Shown here: positions 34,964 through 43,412 of the stretch, one piece after another
Numbering within the stretch: position 1 is the first letter of the stretch
How the letters are laid out: the number at the start of each line of letters is the position of its first letter
Assembly: GCA_903907865.1 (NCBI GenBank)
Contig: CAIVPR010000126.1
Coordinates: forward strand, 186,001 to 250,000
Direction of reading: 5' to 3'
Length of the DNA: 64,000 bases
Source of the DNA: an uncultured Acidobacteriia bacterium
Lineage (GTDB): Bacteria > Acidobacteriota > Terriglobia > Bryobacterales > Bryobacteraceae
Notes under the pieces: model-generated
The model's input: the letters and a program-made list of their open reading frames with translations, nothing else
Databases searched by the model: none
Told to the model about the DNA's origin: nothing
Translations under genes and position numbers: made by a program

Positions 34964-36925
34964 CTAGTGTACGCCGAGGGCGATGATGTTCTGGCCGGAG
35001 GCGATGGCGATGTACTGCTTGCCGTCAAACTCGTAGGTCATCGGGGAGGCCTTGAAGGTAGTGTTGGTGTCGAACTGCCAGAGGATCTTGCCGTTCAGCG
35101 AATCCACTGCCATCAAGTTGCCGCCATCGCCAGCCACGAATAGGACACCGCTGGCAAAAAGCAGGGTTCCTCCCCACGATGTTGCGCCGCCCGCCTGGGG
35201 CAGTTCCCAGACCACCTTGCCCGTCTTGTAGTCGATGGCGCGGAGGATCTGCTGGGGGATCTCGCCGGGCACGAGGCGCTGCGAGCCGCCGGAATAGCCG
35301 CGTCCGGCCTGCCAATCCTCGGTGGTGCGGGTCGTATAGATGCTGCACTTCTCGTACGTCTGGACGAAGTACCGGCCGGAGGACGGGTCGAACGACGAGG
35401 AGAACCAGTTGGTGGCGCCGTCCTGCGACGGGCAGACCTTGAATGCGTTCGGCGTGCCCGCACTCACGGGCGGGAGGAGGACCGGCTTGCCGTCGGCACC
35501 GATTTCCTTCGCCCAGTTGATGTTCTGGATGAAGGGCTTGGCGAGCAGGAGCTTGCCGTTGGTGCGGTCGAGGACGTAGAAGAAGCCGTTGCGGTTGGCC
35601 TGGATGAGGAGTTTGCGCTGGGTGCCCTGCCAATCGGCATCGACGAGGACCAGGGGCTCGGTGGCATCCCAGTCGTGGGTGTCGTGCGGAGTGGTCTGGT
35701 AGTACCACTTCATCTTGCCGGTCTTGGGATCGAGGGCGAGGATGGACGAGGTGTAGAGGTTGTCGCCCTTGCGCTCGTCGCCGTTGTAGTCGGGGCCGGG
35801 GTTGCCGGTGGCCCAGTAGAGGGTGTCGAGCTGGGGGTCGAAGGACCCGGTGAGCCAGGCGACGCCGCTGGGATGTTCGATGGCCTTGCCGCCCCAGGTC
35901 TCGGAGCCGGGCTCGCCGGGCTTGGGGACGGTCCAGATGCGCCAGACTTCCTTGCCGGTTTCCGGACTCCACGCCGCGATGAAACCGCGCGCGCCCTGTT
36001 CGCCGCCTGCGGTGCCGGAGATAACGAGGCCGTCGGCGATCAACGGGGCGGAGGTGGCGTTGTAGTTCTGCTTCCAGTCGGCCATTTCCGTTTCCCAGAG
36101 GACGTCGCCGGTGAAGCGGTTGAGGCCCAGGATGTGGGCGTTGTCGGTAACCATGAAGGCGCGGTCGCCCAGCACGGCGACTCCGCGGTTCATGCCTTGG
36201 GCGGCGTTGCCGACGAGGCCCTTGGTGCGGGCGCGTTGGAAGTGCCAGATTTCGCGGCCCGCGCCGGCGTCGAGAGCCCAGCACTCGTTGCCGCTGGTGA
36301 CATACATGATGCCCTGGACCACGACCGGCGTCGTTTGGGCTCGGGCGGTGGTGCCTTCCATGGTGAACATCCAGCGGGGAGCGAGCTTGGAGGCGTTCTC
36401 CTTGTTGATCTGTTCGAGCTTGCTGTAGCGGTTGCCGCGGATGTCGCCGTTGTAGGTGGTCCAGTCGGTTTGCGAAGTGACTTCGCGGTACTTGGATGCG
36501 ACTGGCCTGAGAAGGTGGATCTTGTTGTCGTCAGTGCGGAGTTGCAGGCTGGCGAGGTTTTCGCCGATGACGAGGCCCGTTAGGGTGGTGCCTGTCGTCG
36601 TCTCGACGGTCTTGCGGACCGGGGGGAGGCGGCGGCGGGGACGGAGGGTGCGGAGGAAGGCCACCATCTTGGCCTTTTCGGGCGCGGCGAGGTTGGGGAA
36701 GCCGGGCATGCCACGGTCGGGGCGGCCGTCACGGAGGAGCGTGTCGAGTTGCTCGTCGGTGAGGTTGGCGATGCGGTTTATGATGGCGGGGCCCATTTCG
36801 CCGCCCATGGCGTCGCCGCCGTGGCAGGAGCCGCAGTTGCGCTCGTATTCGGTCTGGCCCGGTTGTTGCTGCTGGGCAAAGAGCGGGCTGGCTAGAAGCA
36901 GGAGGATGGCGATTCGGGGAAGCAT
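34964..36925 (-). CDS. Cytochrome c-PQQ dehydrogenase (quinohemoprotein-type beta-propeller), periplasmic
   Basis: A 653-residue protein: signal peptide MLPRIAILLLLASPLFA, a cytochrome c domain with CGSCH (31-35) and axial Met in RGMPGF, a linker domain, then an eight-bladed PQQ propeller (TPVVVQGIMYVTSGNECWALDAGAGREIWHF, YWATGNPGPDYNGDERKG pieces). Enzymes of this plan oxidise alcohols or sugars in the periplasm and pass electrons to the fused heme. The heme domain is N-terminal here, whereas classical quinohemoprotein alcohol dehydrogenases carry it at the C-terminus. The frame is open upstream to 37180 but the signal peptide marks the start. Confidence 0.9.
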   Translation of the reverse strand: MLPRIAILLLLASPLFAQQQQPGQTEYERNCGSCHGGDAMGGEMGPAIINRIANLTDEQLDTLLRDGRPDRGMPGFPNLAAPEKAKMVAFLRTLRPRRRLPPVRKTVETTTGTTLTGLVIGENLASLQLRTDDNKIHLLRPVASKYREVTSQTDWTTYNGDIRGNRYSKLEQINKENASKLAPRWMFTMEGTTARAQTTPVVVQGIMYVTSGNECWALDAGAGREIWHFQRARTKGLVGNAAQGMNRGVAVLGDRAFMVTDNAHILGLNRFTGDVLWETEMADWKQNYNATSAPLIADGLVISGTAGGEQGARGFIAAWSPETGKEVWRIWTVPKPGEPGSETWGGKAIEHPSGVAWLTGSFDPQLDTLYWATGNPGPDYNGDERKGDNLYTSSILALDPKTGKMKWYYQTTPHDTHDWDATEPLVLVDADWQGTQRKLLIQANRNGFFYVLDRTNGKLLLAKPFIQNINWAKEIGADGKPVLLPPVSAGTPNAFKVCPSQDGATNWFSSSFDPSSGRYFVQTYEKCSIYTTRTTEDWQAGRGYSGGSQRLVPGEIPQQILRAIDYKTGKVVWELPQAGGATSWGGTLLFASGVLFVAGDGGNLMAVDSLNGKILWQFDTNTTFKASPMTYEFDGKQYIAIASGQNIIALGVH

Positions 36926-37036
36926 GGTTGGAAGAGGTGCCGGAACCGCAAGTTTATGCCCTTCGGAGTCCAACGTCAACCTGGGACGGGGAAGTGCCTG
37001 AGCCTGGGGCCTTGGAATAGACTGGTGACTGTTCAT

Positions 37037-37966
37037 ATGGATCGCAGACAATTCCTGAAGACTGCCGCTTTCGCGGCTGCGGCGACGCAACTGAATGCCC
37101 AAGCGGTGCCGGACTGGGGGACGCCGGTTTTCGACGTCCACTTCCACATGCGCCCGACGGTGGAGGGCAACGCCGAACACCTCGACGGGTGCGGAGTGAC
37201 GAAGGCCAACCTATTGACCAGCGGACCCGCTCTGGAGCAGGTGAAGGCCGTCCAGAAGGCCTACCCGAACCGTTTCATCTGGTTCAACCGGGCCGACATC
37301 ACGCAGCCGGACGCCGAGAAAATTCTGACCCAAGCGGTGAAGGACGGGGCGCAGGGCCTGGGCGAGATCAAGTTCCACGTGGCGGCGGACGGGCCGGAGT
37401 TGCGACGGATGTATGCGCTGGCGGCCGAGTTGAACGTGCCGATCACAGTCCACTTCCAGGAATTCCCGCACACTCCCACCGAAGGCGTTTTCAGCACCGG
37501 GTGGAAGAACTTCGCGGCGATGTTGAAGGCCTATCCGAAGACCAAGTTTCTCGGGCACGCGGATGCGTTCTGGGCGAATGTGAGCGCGGACTACAACAAT
37601 GACGTGGCGTATCCGTGGGGGCCGATCAAGCGTGGCGGCGTCACGGACAAGCTGCTGGGCGACTACCCGAACCTGTATGCCGACATGTCTGCCAATTCGG
37701 GGAACAACGCGCTGTCGCGCGACCCCTCGTTCACGCCGGACTTCCTGAAGCGCCACCAGGACAAGCTGATTTTTGGCAGCGACTGCGGGTGCAAGGACGG
37801 CAAGGGCGGCGGCGTGTCGCAGGCCAACAACCCGACGGCGACGCGGCTGGCGGGGAAATGCGTGGCGCGGGAGACGCTGGCACTGTGCAAGTCGTCGACG
37901 ACGCCGGAGATTTTCCGAAAGCTGGCTTGGGGGAACGCGCATAAGTTGTTGAAGATTCCGGCGTAG
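37037..37966 (+). CDS. Amidohydrolase family protein (TIM-barrel metal hydrolase), exported
   Basis: A 309-residue protein with a Tat-like signal (MDRRQFLKTAAFAAAATQLNAQA) and the amidohydrolase-2 metal motif DVHFHM (His35, His37), later HFQEFPH, LGHADAFW and FGSDCGCKD. Members decarboxylate or hydrolyse cyclic acids and lactones using a divalent metal. ATG 37037 is chosen for the signal peptide. It is divergent from the PQQ enzyme by 111 bases. Confidence 0.87.
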   Translation: MDRRQFLKTAAFAAAATQLNAQAVPDWGTPVFDVHFHMRPTVEGNAEHLDGCGVTKANLLTSGPALEQVKAVQKAYPNRFIWFNRADITQPDAEKILTQAVKDGAQGLGEIKFHVAADGPELRRMYALAAELNVPITVHFQEFPHTPTEGVFSTGWKNFAAMLKAYPKTKFLGHADAFWANVSADYNNDVAYPWGPIKRGGVTDKLLGDYPNLYADMSANSGNNALSRDPSFTPDFLKRHQDKLIFGSDCGCKDGKGGGVSQANNPTATRLAGKCVARETLALCKSSTTPEIFRKLAWGNAHKLLKIPA

Positions 37967-37971
37967 GGTGG

Positions 37972-38664
37972 TCAGGCGGCTTTGGCGAGGGTGTCGGGAA
38001 GCCGATCATCCAGAACCGGGGGCGTGACGGTTGCGGCGGAAGAAAATTCAAAGCCTTGACCAGGGGTATCGGTCTGCGTTGGGTACTGGGAGGATAAGTC
38101 CGGCGTGCGAACTTCGGAGGCCATCGGCTTCGACCGGGTATTGAGGCGGGCTGGGAGCTTGGTGGTTTCAAGGGCTTCGGCGCGGGTGGCGCGGCGGTCC
38201 GACTGGAGCTTTTCGAGGCGAGCAGTGGCGGCCTTGATGTTGCGGTGGATGCGGGACTCGTAGAGGGTCAGGCGTTCGAGTTCCTTGGAGTGTTGGAGGA
38301 AGGCCTTTGCCTGGTTGAGGGCTGCGTCGGCCTGGGGGTGGGTCGCCAGCGTCTCATTTTCAGCGAACTGGATGGCGAAGATGCCGTCCTCGATGGATTT
38401 GACGCGTTGGAGTCGCCAGTAATCGTCGGCGATGAGGGCTGCGAGCTGGATTTCCTCCGGGCCTTCGGGTTTCAGGGAGGCGGTCAGGGATTTGACGTGG
38501 GTCTTGTAGAGGTCGAGGTCGTCGGACGGTAGGACGACGGTGCGTCCGGTGAGGCCGTGGCGGAGGGCGTTGACCCGGACCGTCTGTTTGCCTGCGGTGG
38601 TGCGGGGGCCGGTGGATTTCTTGGCGTTCTGCCGGTTCGCGGCGATCTGTTTGCGTGTGGACAT
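37972..38664 (-). CDS. Hypothetical protein of the 'ANRxNAxxSTGPRT' family
   Basis: A 230-residue protein. The N-terminal ANRQNAKKSTGPRTTAGK block followed by NALRHGLTG is a signature I know from many paralogous acidobacterial proteins of unknown function; the C-terminus is low complexity. A coiled-coil-prone middle (ELERLTLYESRIHRNIKAA) is visible. GGGAGA six bases before ATG 38664 sets the start. It may act on DNA; this is only a guess from the basic N-terminus. Confidence 0.75.
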   Translation of the reverse strand: MSTRKQIAANRQNAKKSTGPRTTAGKQTVRVNALRHGLTGRTVVLPSDDLDLYKTHVKSLTASLKPEGPEEIQLAALIADDYWRLQRVKSIEDGIFAIQFAENETLATHPQADAALNQAKAFLQHSKELERLTLYESRIHRNIKAATARLEKLQSDRRATRAEALETTKLPARLNTRSKPMASEVRTPDLSSQYPTQTDTPGQGFEFSSAATVTPPVLDDRLPDTLAKAA

Positions 38665-38773
38665 GTGGATTCTCCCGTGCAAGGAATAGCACGGGCGGGG
38701 GTGGAATCCGGGGTCGGATGGCGGCAAGATGTTGATTCTGTTGGGAAAATAAATTTTGACTGAGGGGTGGGCC

Positions 38774-39070
38774 CTACCGCAACTCGGCGGCAACTGCTCT
38801 CCGCAGAGTTTCGTTGACCAAATCGTTCATCGGCTGGTGGTTGCGGCTAGCCAAGTCTGCGAAGTGGGCGCGGAGGTCGTCACTGAGGCGGATAACCGGG
38901 CCGCGGTGAAGAAGTCCCCGGACGGCATTGGCGGGCAACTCGCGAATCTCGGGTATGTCTGAAAAGTCTATGTCGGAGTCGGGCATCGCGATCAGTGCGG
39001 CGATTTCGAACTCCTGTTCAGCCGACCGTGGTCGTCCAAGGAGCTCCTCCTCAGTGAATTGTTTGATCAT
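38774..39070 (-). CDS. brnA: BrnA-like antitoxin
   Basis: A 98-residue protein with an acidic middle (DSDIDFSDIPEI) and a C-terminal ribbon-helix-helix-like DNA-binding end (VIRLSDDLRAHFADLASRN, MNDLVNETLRRAV). It neutralises the BrnT ribonuclease and represses the operon. It starts 20 bases inside the end of the upstream toxin gene, the normal brnT-brnA order. The reading frame is intact. Confidence 0.8.
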   Translation of the reverse strand: MIKQFTEEELLGRPRSAEQEFEIAALIAMPDSDIDFSDIPEIRELPANAVRGLLHRGPVIRLSDDLRAHFADLASRNHQPMNDLVNETLRRAVAAELR

Positions 39071-39378
39071 AGATTCGCCTCTCAGCGTTCGATGCGCGGC
39101 GGGCGGAAATGGTCCGCATCACCTCGTTCATGCCATGCTCCGTCCAAGTATGGACGACTGTCAGCAGCAACAGGCGATCCAGTGACGTGACCGATGGCGT
39201 GCCAACGCTCCTCTCCCGCTTCAGCGCGCTCGATGTACTGGACGACTCTCGCGTCCTCGAAGACACGACTGGCGGTCTCGAATGAGATCCCGTGTTTCCG
39301 GCGATTGATCTGGTTCTTCTCATCGTTCCAGTCGAACCGGACACTCTCAGGATACTCGGAAATCCGATCACGTGGCAT
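39051..39378 (-). pseudogene. brnT: brnT toxin gene interrupted by a one-base insertion
   Basis: The N-terminal half reads ESVRFDWNDEKNQINRRKHG and continues to EERWHAIGHVTG in one frame; the C-terminal half (RLLLLTVVHTW, then MRTISARRASNAERRIYDQ) is in the next. Removing the single base at about 39177 joins them as VTG-RLLLLTVV, a standard BrnT sequence, and the total length becomes an exact multiple of three. BrnT is a RelE-fold RNase. Either the toxin is inactivated or there is a sequencing error; the adjacent antitoxin is intact. Confidence 0.8.
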
Positions 39379-39469
39379 CCGCATTGAAGCCGGGGCGCGC
39401 CCAGGGACGCGGACCATGCGCCAACCAGCGGCGTTGGCGCCGGGCATTTTCGAGCCCGACGGATTTGGC

Positions 39470-39497
39470 TTGACAATTGCGGGGGGGGGGATACTCT
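39470..39497 (+). promoter_or_regulatory. Candidate phase-variable promoter with a G10 tract in the spacer
   Basis: A perfect TTGACA (39470-39475) is followed by ATTGC, ten consecutive G (39481-39490) and an AT-rich block containing TACTCT (39492-39497, spacer 16). The RDD gene starts at 39518. Slipped-strand changes in the G tract would alter the -35/-10 distance, as in known phase-variable promoters. Confidence 0.5.
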
Positions 39498-39517
39498 TAT
39501 GGAAAAGCGTAGGCCAT

Positions 39518-40492
39518 ATGAAGATTCCGAGCAAGTTACTTGAGGGATTGGGTGGCGGGTTGGGCTGTTTGGCGATGCTGGCGATCTTCGGGCTCGCGGC
39601 GGTCTGGTGGGTCGGCAGCCAAGTCGCGATCGTAGTGATGTTCTTCACGACCAATTGGATTGGCATGGCTTGGAGCGACTGGCTTACGCCCTTAGCTGGG
39701 TCGATATTCGCGCCCCTCGCCACGGCATTGTATGTTTGGCGGGCCGGGCAGCATATCCCGTTCGAGGGGGGCTGGCGGACTTGGATCGAGGTTATCCTCG
39801 TGCTCCAAGTCGGCACTGCTATCGCCGGAATCCTGTACAGCAGGCTCCCCGAAAAGGACGGCGAGAACCAGGTGTCGGAGAATCCGCAGCTGGCACCAAT
39901 CTGGAGGCGGGCGCTTTGCATTCCGGTTGATGTCTTTGTTTTCCTGATGTTGTCCACGCCTCTACAGTTCTATCTTTTCTGGCCTGTTCTTCTGTTCGTA
40001 TGGGTTGCGTCATGGATAGCCACGTCATCTTTGGCCGTTGATTTTCTTACCTTTCACCCTCTGCCTGAACCAAGCGCACGGCTGGCAGCCGAGATTGAAG
40101 GGCCGATAGTAGCATTCATAGCATTTTCGATTGTGGGCTACTATTACGCCTATTTCGTCTCCCGTCACGGGGCGACGCCAGGTATGATTCTATTTGGATT
40201 GGAGGTCGTCACGCCAAATGGCGGACGGATTTCCAAGGATCGCGCTGTGGGGAGATACATGGCCACCCTGCTAAGCATTGGCACATTCGGCGTTGGCCTA
40301 CTCGTCGCGTTGTGGGATCCAGAACGCCGGACGCTGCATGACCGGCTCGCAGGCACCCGCGTAATCAGTTCATCAAGAAAGTGGTGGCGTAGGTCGGCCG
40401 GGGATGAAATGCCATCGGGTTTGCCGGACCGGGTCGGTCGCCCCGACTGTCCATCAACAGGACACGGCCATCACAGTCTGGCGCGCCAATAA
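39518..40492 (+). CDS. RDD-family membrane protein
   Basis: A 324-residue protein with about six membrane helices. The C-terminal part holds the RDD domain (RRALCIPVDVFVFLMLSTP, HGATPGMILFGLEVV, DRAVGRYMATLLS, RTLHDRLAGTRVI). RDD proteins are thought to be small-molecule or ion transporters; the N-terminal helices are an extra. The region around 39900-40200 is visibly richer in A/T than its neighbours, consistent with transfer. Start ATG 39518. The end overlaps the convergent broken toxin gene by 22 bases. Confidence 0.8.
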   Translation: MKIPSKLLEGLGGGLGCLAMLAIFGLAAVWWVGSQVAIVVMFFTTNWIGMAWSDWLTPLAGSIFAPLATALYVWRAGQHIPFEGGWRTWIEVILVLQVGTAIAGILYSRLPEKDGENQVSENPQLAPIWRRALCIPVDVFVFLMLSTPLQFYLFWPVLLFVWVASWIATSSLAVDFLTFHPLPEPSARLAAEIEGPIVAFIAFSIVGYYYAYFVSRHGATPGMILFGLEVVTPNGGRISKDRAVGRYMATLLSIGTFGVGLLVALWDPERRTLHDRLAGTRVISSSRKWWRRSAGDEMPSGLPDRVGRPDCPSTGHGHHSLARQ

Positions 40493-40762
40493 CCGGGCCT
40501 TCGTTTGGAGTGGGCGACTGCAACGACGTCGGTAGCATGGGCCGTCGTGCGAAACACAACGCTGAACGGGAATTTGCGTAGGACGGCTCGTCTTGTTTCG
40601 TAATCCCACCTGGAAGGGAGTAGCGGCGATTCTTTCCAGAACGGCATCCAGTTCCAGAAGGAATCTTCGCGCCGCGTTCGGGCTGCGGGCTTGGTACCAG
40701 TCTGCGGCGGCTTGGGCTTCCAGCAGTGCGTCAGGGTGGATCTGAAACGCGATGGGATTCAA
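40471..40762 (-). pseudogene. RelE/ParE-type toxin gene interrupted by a one-base insertion
   Basis: The first half (FQIHPDALLEAQAAADWY, FLLELDAVLERIAATP) and the second half (SRWDYETRRAVLRKFPFSVV, then AHSKRRPGYWRARL) are typical ParE/RelE sequence but lie in different frames. Skipping one base near 40615 joins ATP to SRW and gives an in-frame 96-residue toxin. The TTG start (40762) overlaps the antitoxin stop (TTGA). The antitoxin is intact. Confidence 0.8.
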
Positions 40763-41004
40763 TGATCCAAACGCGCCCAGAGGGACTTGCGCGCCTCGGA
40801 CCACGGGATCATCTTGACAGCGCCGGAGTCAATTTGGTCTAAACGACGACGGATTTCGGCTCGCCACTCGTCTGCGATCCCCGAAACGTCATCGCCTTCG
40901 GGTTCTCCATCGAGGCTTTCGAGCAGGGAATCCACCAAAGCGGCTCGCGAGTGCGGGGGAAGCGCAAGCGCGTCCCTGAAGATTTCCGCGGAAGTGATCG
41001 CCAT
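40759..41004 (-). CDS. Antitoxin of the addiction-module component family
   Basis: An 81-residue protein starting MAITSAEIFRDALALPPHSR with RAALVDSLLESLDG and a C-terminal RRLDQIDSGAVKMIPW, the pattern of the 'putative addiction module component' (TIGR02574-like) antitoxins paired with ParE/RelE toxins. Start ATG 41004, with TATACT only six bases upstream. Its toxin partner downstream is frameshifted. Confidence 0.82.
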   Translation of the reverse strand: MAITSAEIFRDALALPPHSRAALVDSLLESLDGEPEGDDVSGIADEWRAEIRRRLDQIDSGAVKMIPWSEARKSLWARLDH

Positions 41005-41117
41005 GCGACCAGTATAGGACAAATGCGTGATGGCCTGTGAATCGCGGTATTGTGGCGCGAATGCCGCGGAGGCTCGACCGCCGACGAGTTAGAACTGCAG
41101 GATGCGGGTGCGCCACG

Positions 41118-42203
41118 TCAGGCCATGCGGGAGCCGGCGGACTTGGCGTCGTAGCCTCCGAGGCCTTCCAACTCGCGGCGGAAACTGGATTTGCCGAGGG
41201 TGTCGAGGAGGGCTTGGATGCCGGGGAGGTCGAGGAATTCGCGGCGAATGGCTAGGTCGTAACGCTCGCTGACGAGGGGGATGAAGCCGAGTCCGAGGAC
41301 GCGGGCGGCGGCGCGAGTGGCGATGCAGCAGTCGGCCGTGCCGGTGCGGACGTGCCAGGCGGCGGGGAGGTGTCCGGGGGCTGTGCGGTTGTAGCCCAGG
41401 ACTTTTTCGGACGGAACTCCCAGCTTGCGGAGGCCGTCGTCGAGGAGGCGGCGGGTTCCGGCACCTTCCTCGCGGTTCATGATGGAGACGTCGGGCCGGG
41501 CGAAATCCTCGATGCCTCGGATGCCCTTGGGATTGCCCAGTGCCGTCACGATACCCTCCTCCCAGATGGCGAAGGAGATAACGGCGACGGTGCCCTTCTT
41601 GAAGTAGTGGTCGACGCCGCCGGTGAGGTGGGTGCCAGCGACGTGGATTGCGCCGCGACGGAGCAGGTCCAGCGACTGGGAACTGTTGCGGTGGGCGAGG
41701 ACGAGGCCGGTTCCGGCGGCTTGGACATGCTTGGAGAGAACGGAAATGCCGGGGTCGCAGCCCGCGACGAGGATGCGGTTTTGGACGTCGACGGTGCCAT
41801 GGAAGAGGCGGACCTGGGCGGAGCCGTCCGGATGGGCGGATTCGACCACCGCGTCGCTGGCGGGGAAGTACCAGGCCTGGGGGGCTGGCGGGGAGGCCAT
41901 GAGCTTGCCGCCGACTTCGCAGAGTTCCACCATTTGGCCGGGGACGGGGGTGTCGGTGGCGTCGAGGAGGGTGGCGGATTCGGCACGGAGGTCGGGGCCG
42001 GGGTCGCCTTCGAGTTGGAAAAGATCCTCGACCGAGCAGTCGAGGGCGCGGGCAAGGCGGAGGGCGACGACGGTGTTGGGGACGTAGGTGCCGGATTCGA
42101 TGGCGTAGACGGTTTGGCGGCTGATGCCGACGGCTTTGGCGAGCTCGATGGCGGAGAGGCCGCGTTTTTGTCGGAGGGGAGAGAGTTTGTTGACGCTCAA
42201 CAT
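41118..42203 (-). CDS. HTH regulator fused to a periplasmic-binding-protein-like domain
   Basis: A 361-residue protein: an XRE-type HTH at residues 5-60 (LRQKRGLSAIELAKAVGISR, VALRLARALDCSVEDLF), then a PBP-like substrate-sensing domain (VAGCDPGISVLSKHVQ, RNSSQSLDLLRRGAIHVAGTH, MNREEGAGTRRLLD, GTADCCIATRAAARVLGL). Such regulators resemble molybdate/tungstate- or cofactor-sensing ones; the ligand here is unknown. GGAGAG precedes ATG 42203 by five bases. A 5 x 16 bp tandem repeat lies just upstream of its start. Confidence 0.85.
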   Translation of the reverse strand: MLSVNKLSPLRQKRGLSAIELAKAVGISRQTVYAIESGTYVPNTVVALRLARALDCSVEDLFQLEGDPGPDLRAESATLLDATDTPVPGQMVELCEVGGKLMASPPAPQAWYFPASDAVVESAHPDGSAQVRLFHGTVDVQNRILVAGCDPGISVLSKHVQAAGTGLVLAHRNSSQSLDLLRRGAIHVAGTHLTGGVDHYFKKGTVAVISFAIWEEGIVTALGNPKGIRGIEDFARPDVSIMNREEGAGTRRLLDDGLRKLGVPSEKVLGYNRTAPGHLPAAWHVRTGTADCCIATRAAARVLGLGFIPLVSERYDLAIRREFLDLPGIQALLDTLGKSSFRRELEGLGGYDAKSAGSRMA

Positions 42204-42230
42204 GCGGCTCTCCCCTTTATATCCCGTCTC

Positions 42231-42310
42231 CATCACCAGCGCACGTCATCACCAGCGCACGTCATCACCAGCGCACGTCATCACCAGCGCACGTCATCAC
42301 CAGCGCACGT
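42231..42310. repeat. Tandem repeat, five perfect copies of a 16-bp unit
   Basis: The unit CATCACCAGCGCACGT is repeated five times without spacers. It lies 28 bases upstream of the HTH regulator start and 20 bases beyond the end of the acyltransferase gene. It may be a variable-number repeat or an array of binding sites. It has no spacers, so it is not a CRISPR array. Confidence 0.95.
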
Positions 42311-42329
42311 CCAGCCGCGGCTGGCGGGC

Positions 42330-43364
42330 TCATGAGCGGGCGGGGTCGAAGAGGCGCTTTGCGAGGCGCTGGCCGAAACGGATCATCGGGTCTTCGATGA
42401 AATGGAACATGGCGACCGGGGTCGCGACGGCGAGGGGCACGAAGACGGCCAGCTGGGCCGGACGCGGCACGGGGAGATTGAAGCACCAGAGCATGAGCGC
42501 TATGTGGGAGAGGTAGATCCCGTAGCTGTATTTGGCGATCCAGTGGGCGACGCGGACGAGTGGTGCCCACGAGAACTCCTGGAACCATGGGAGGGCAAGG
42601 CCGAGCACGAGGCAGTAGGCCCAACGGAAGGGCATGTCATTACCATGGCGGGCTGCGAAAAAGACGGGCCACACCGAGACCATGGCGAATGGCCACAGCC
42701 AGCCCGGAATTCGGCGCGGGGCCATCGTAGAAAGCCTCCATGCGATGGCACCGGCGATGAAACAGGGGACGTATCCTAAGACGTCAAGGCGCCGCGTGGT
42801 GCGGAGTTGCGCGAAGGCTACCGGGATCGCGAGAAGCCAGAGTGCGCCCAGCAGCTTAAGCCCGTACTTCCGCCCCGCGAGGAACAGGAAGGGCAGGGTG
42901 ATGTACATTTGGACCTCGATAGGGAGGGTCCAGAGGCCTCCCACCATGACTGGGGTGAACAGCAGGTTGGTTGTGAGGGCCAGGTTCGAGAAGTATTGAG
43001 GCCACGTCCAGTACACCACCGGTTCGGAAATCGCCGGCGAGCGGTGGAGGATCATGGCGATGGTTACGCACACCATGCTCAGCGGGTAGATACGGAAAGA
43101 GCGGCGGAGGTAGAAGGAGAGGAACCAGTCGCGCCCATTGGCAGGGGAGCGCTCCATGGACAGCATGAGCACGAGGCTTGTGTGGACGAAGAAACTCAGT
43201 ACGCCCATCTGGTCAAAGTGCCAACTGGTGAGGCTCTCGGCGCCGGTGACGATCACGTAGAGGTGGCCGAAGAACACCGACAGGACCGCGACCGCCCGAA
43301 GGAGGTCGAGGTTGGCACTGTTGGAGCGGAAGGAGGATCGCGACGGGCTTGGGGGCGGGGCCAA
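42330..43364 (-). CDS. Acyltransferase family 3 membrane protein (OafA/YrhL type)
   Basis: A 344-residue integral membrane protein with ten or so helices. It begins the family domain with NLDLLRAVAVLSVFFGHLYV (catalytic His in the first helix) and has RSFRIYPLSMVC, the conserved Arg/Tyr segment. It transfers acyl groups to surface polysaccharide, lipid or peptide. TTG start at 43364 is weak; later in-frame starts are possible. It lies downstream of the GH13 gene on the same strand. Confidence 0.87.
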   Translation of the reverse strand: MAPPPSPSRSSFRSNSANLDLLRAVAVLSVFFGHLYVIVTGAESLTSWHFDQMGVLSFFVHTSLVLMLSMERSPANGRDWFLSFYLRRSFRIYPLSMVCVTIAMILHRSPAISEPVVYWTWPQYFSNLALTTNLLFTPVMVGGLWTLPIEVQMYITLPFLFLAGRKYGLKLLGALWLLAIPVAFAQLRTTRRLDVLGYVPCFIAGAIAWRLSTMAPRRIPGWLWPFAMVSVWPVFFAARHGNDMPFRWAYCLVLGLALPWFQEFSWAPLVRVAHWIAKYSYGIYLSHIALMLWCFNLPVPRPAQLAVFVPLAVATPVAMFHFIEDPMIRFGQRLAKRLFDPARS

Positions 43365-43412
43365 TGACTATGTTAACCAGCCTTCCGCGCGGAACCAAGG
43401 TTACCACCGTCG

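Noticed and set aside
36926-37180. N-terminal extension of the PQQ enzyme upstream of 36925
   Set aside because: The extended frame overlaps the divergent amidohydrolase gene and precedes a perfect signal peptide; the extension is Arg/Pro-rich non-coding-like sequence.
39194-39517. N-terminal extension of the RDD protein upstream of 39518
   Set aside because: It lies antisense to the brnT gene and upstream of a promoter; membrane sequence begins right after ATG 39518.
42231-42310. CRISPR array
   Set aside because: The five repeats are directly adjacent with no spacers, and there are no cas genes in the window.
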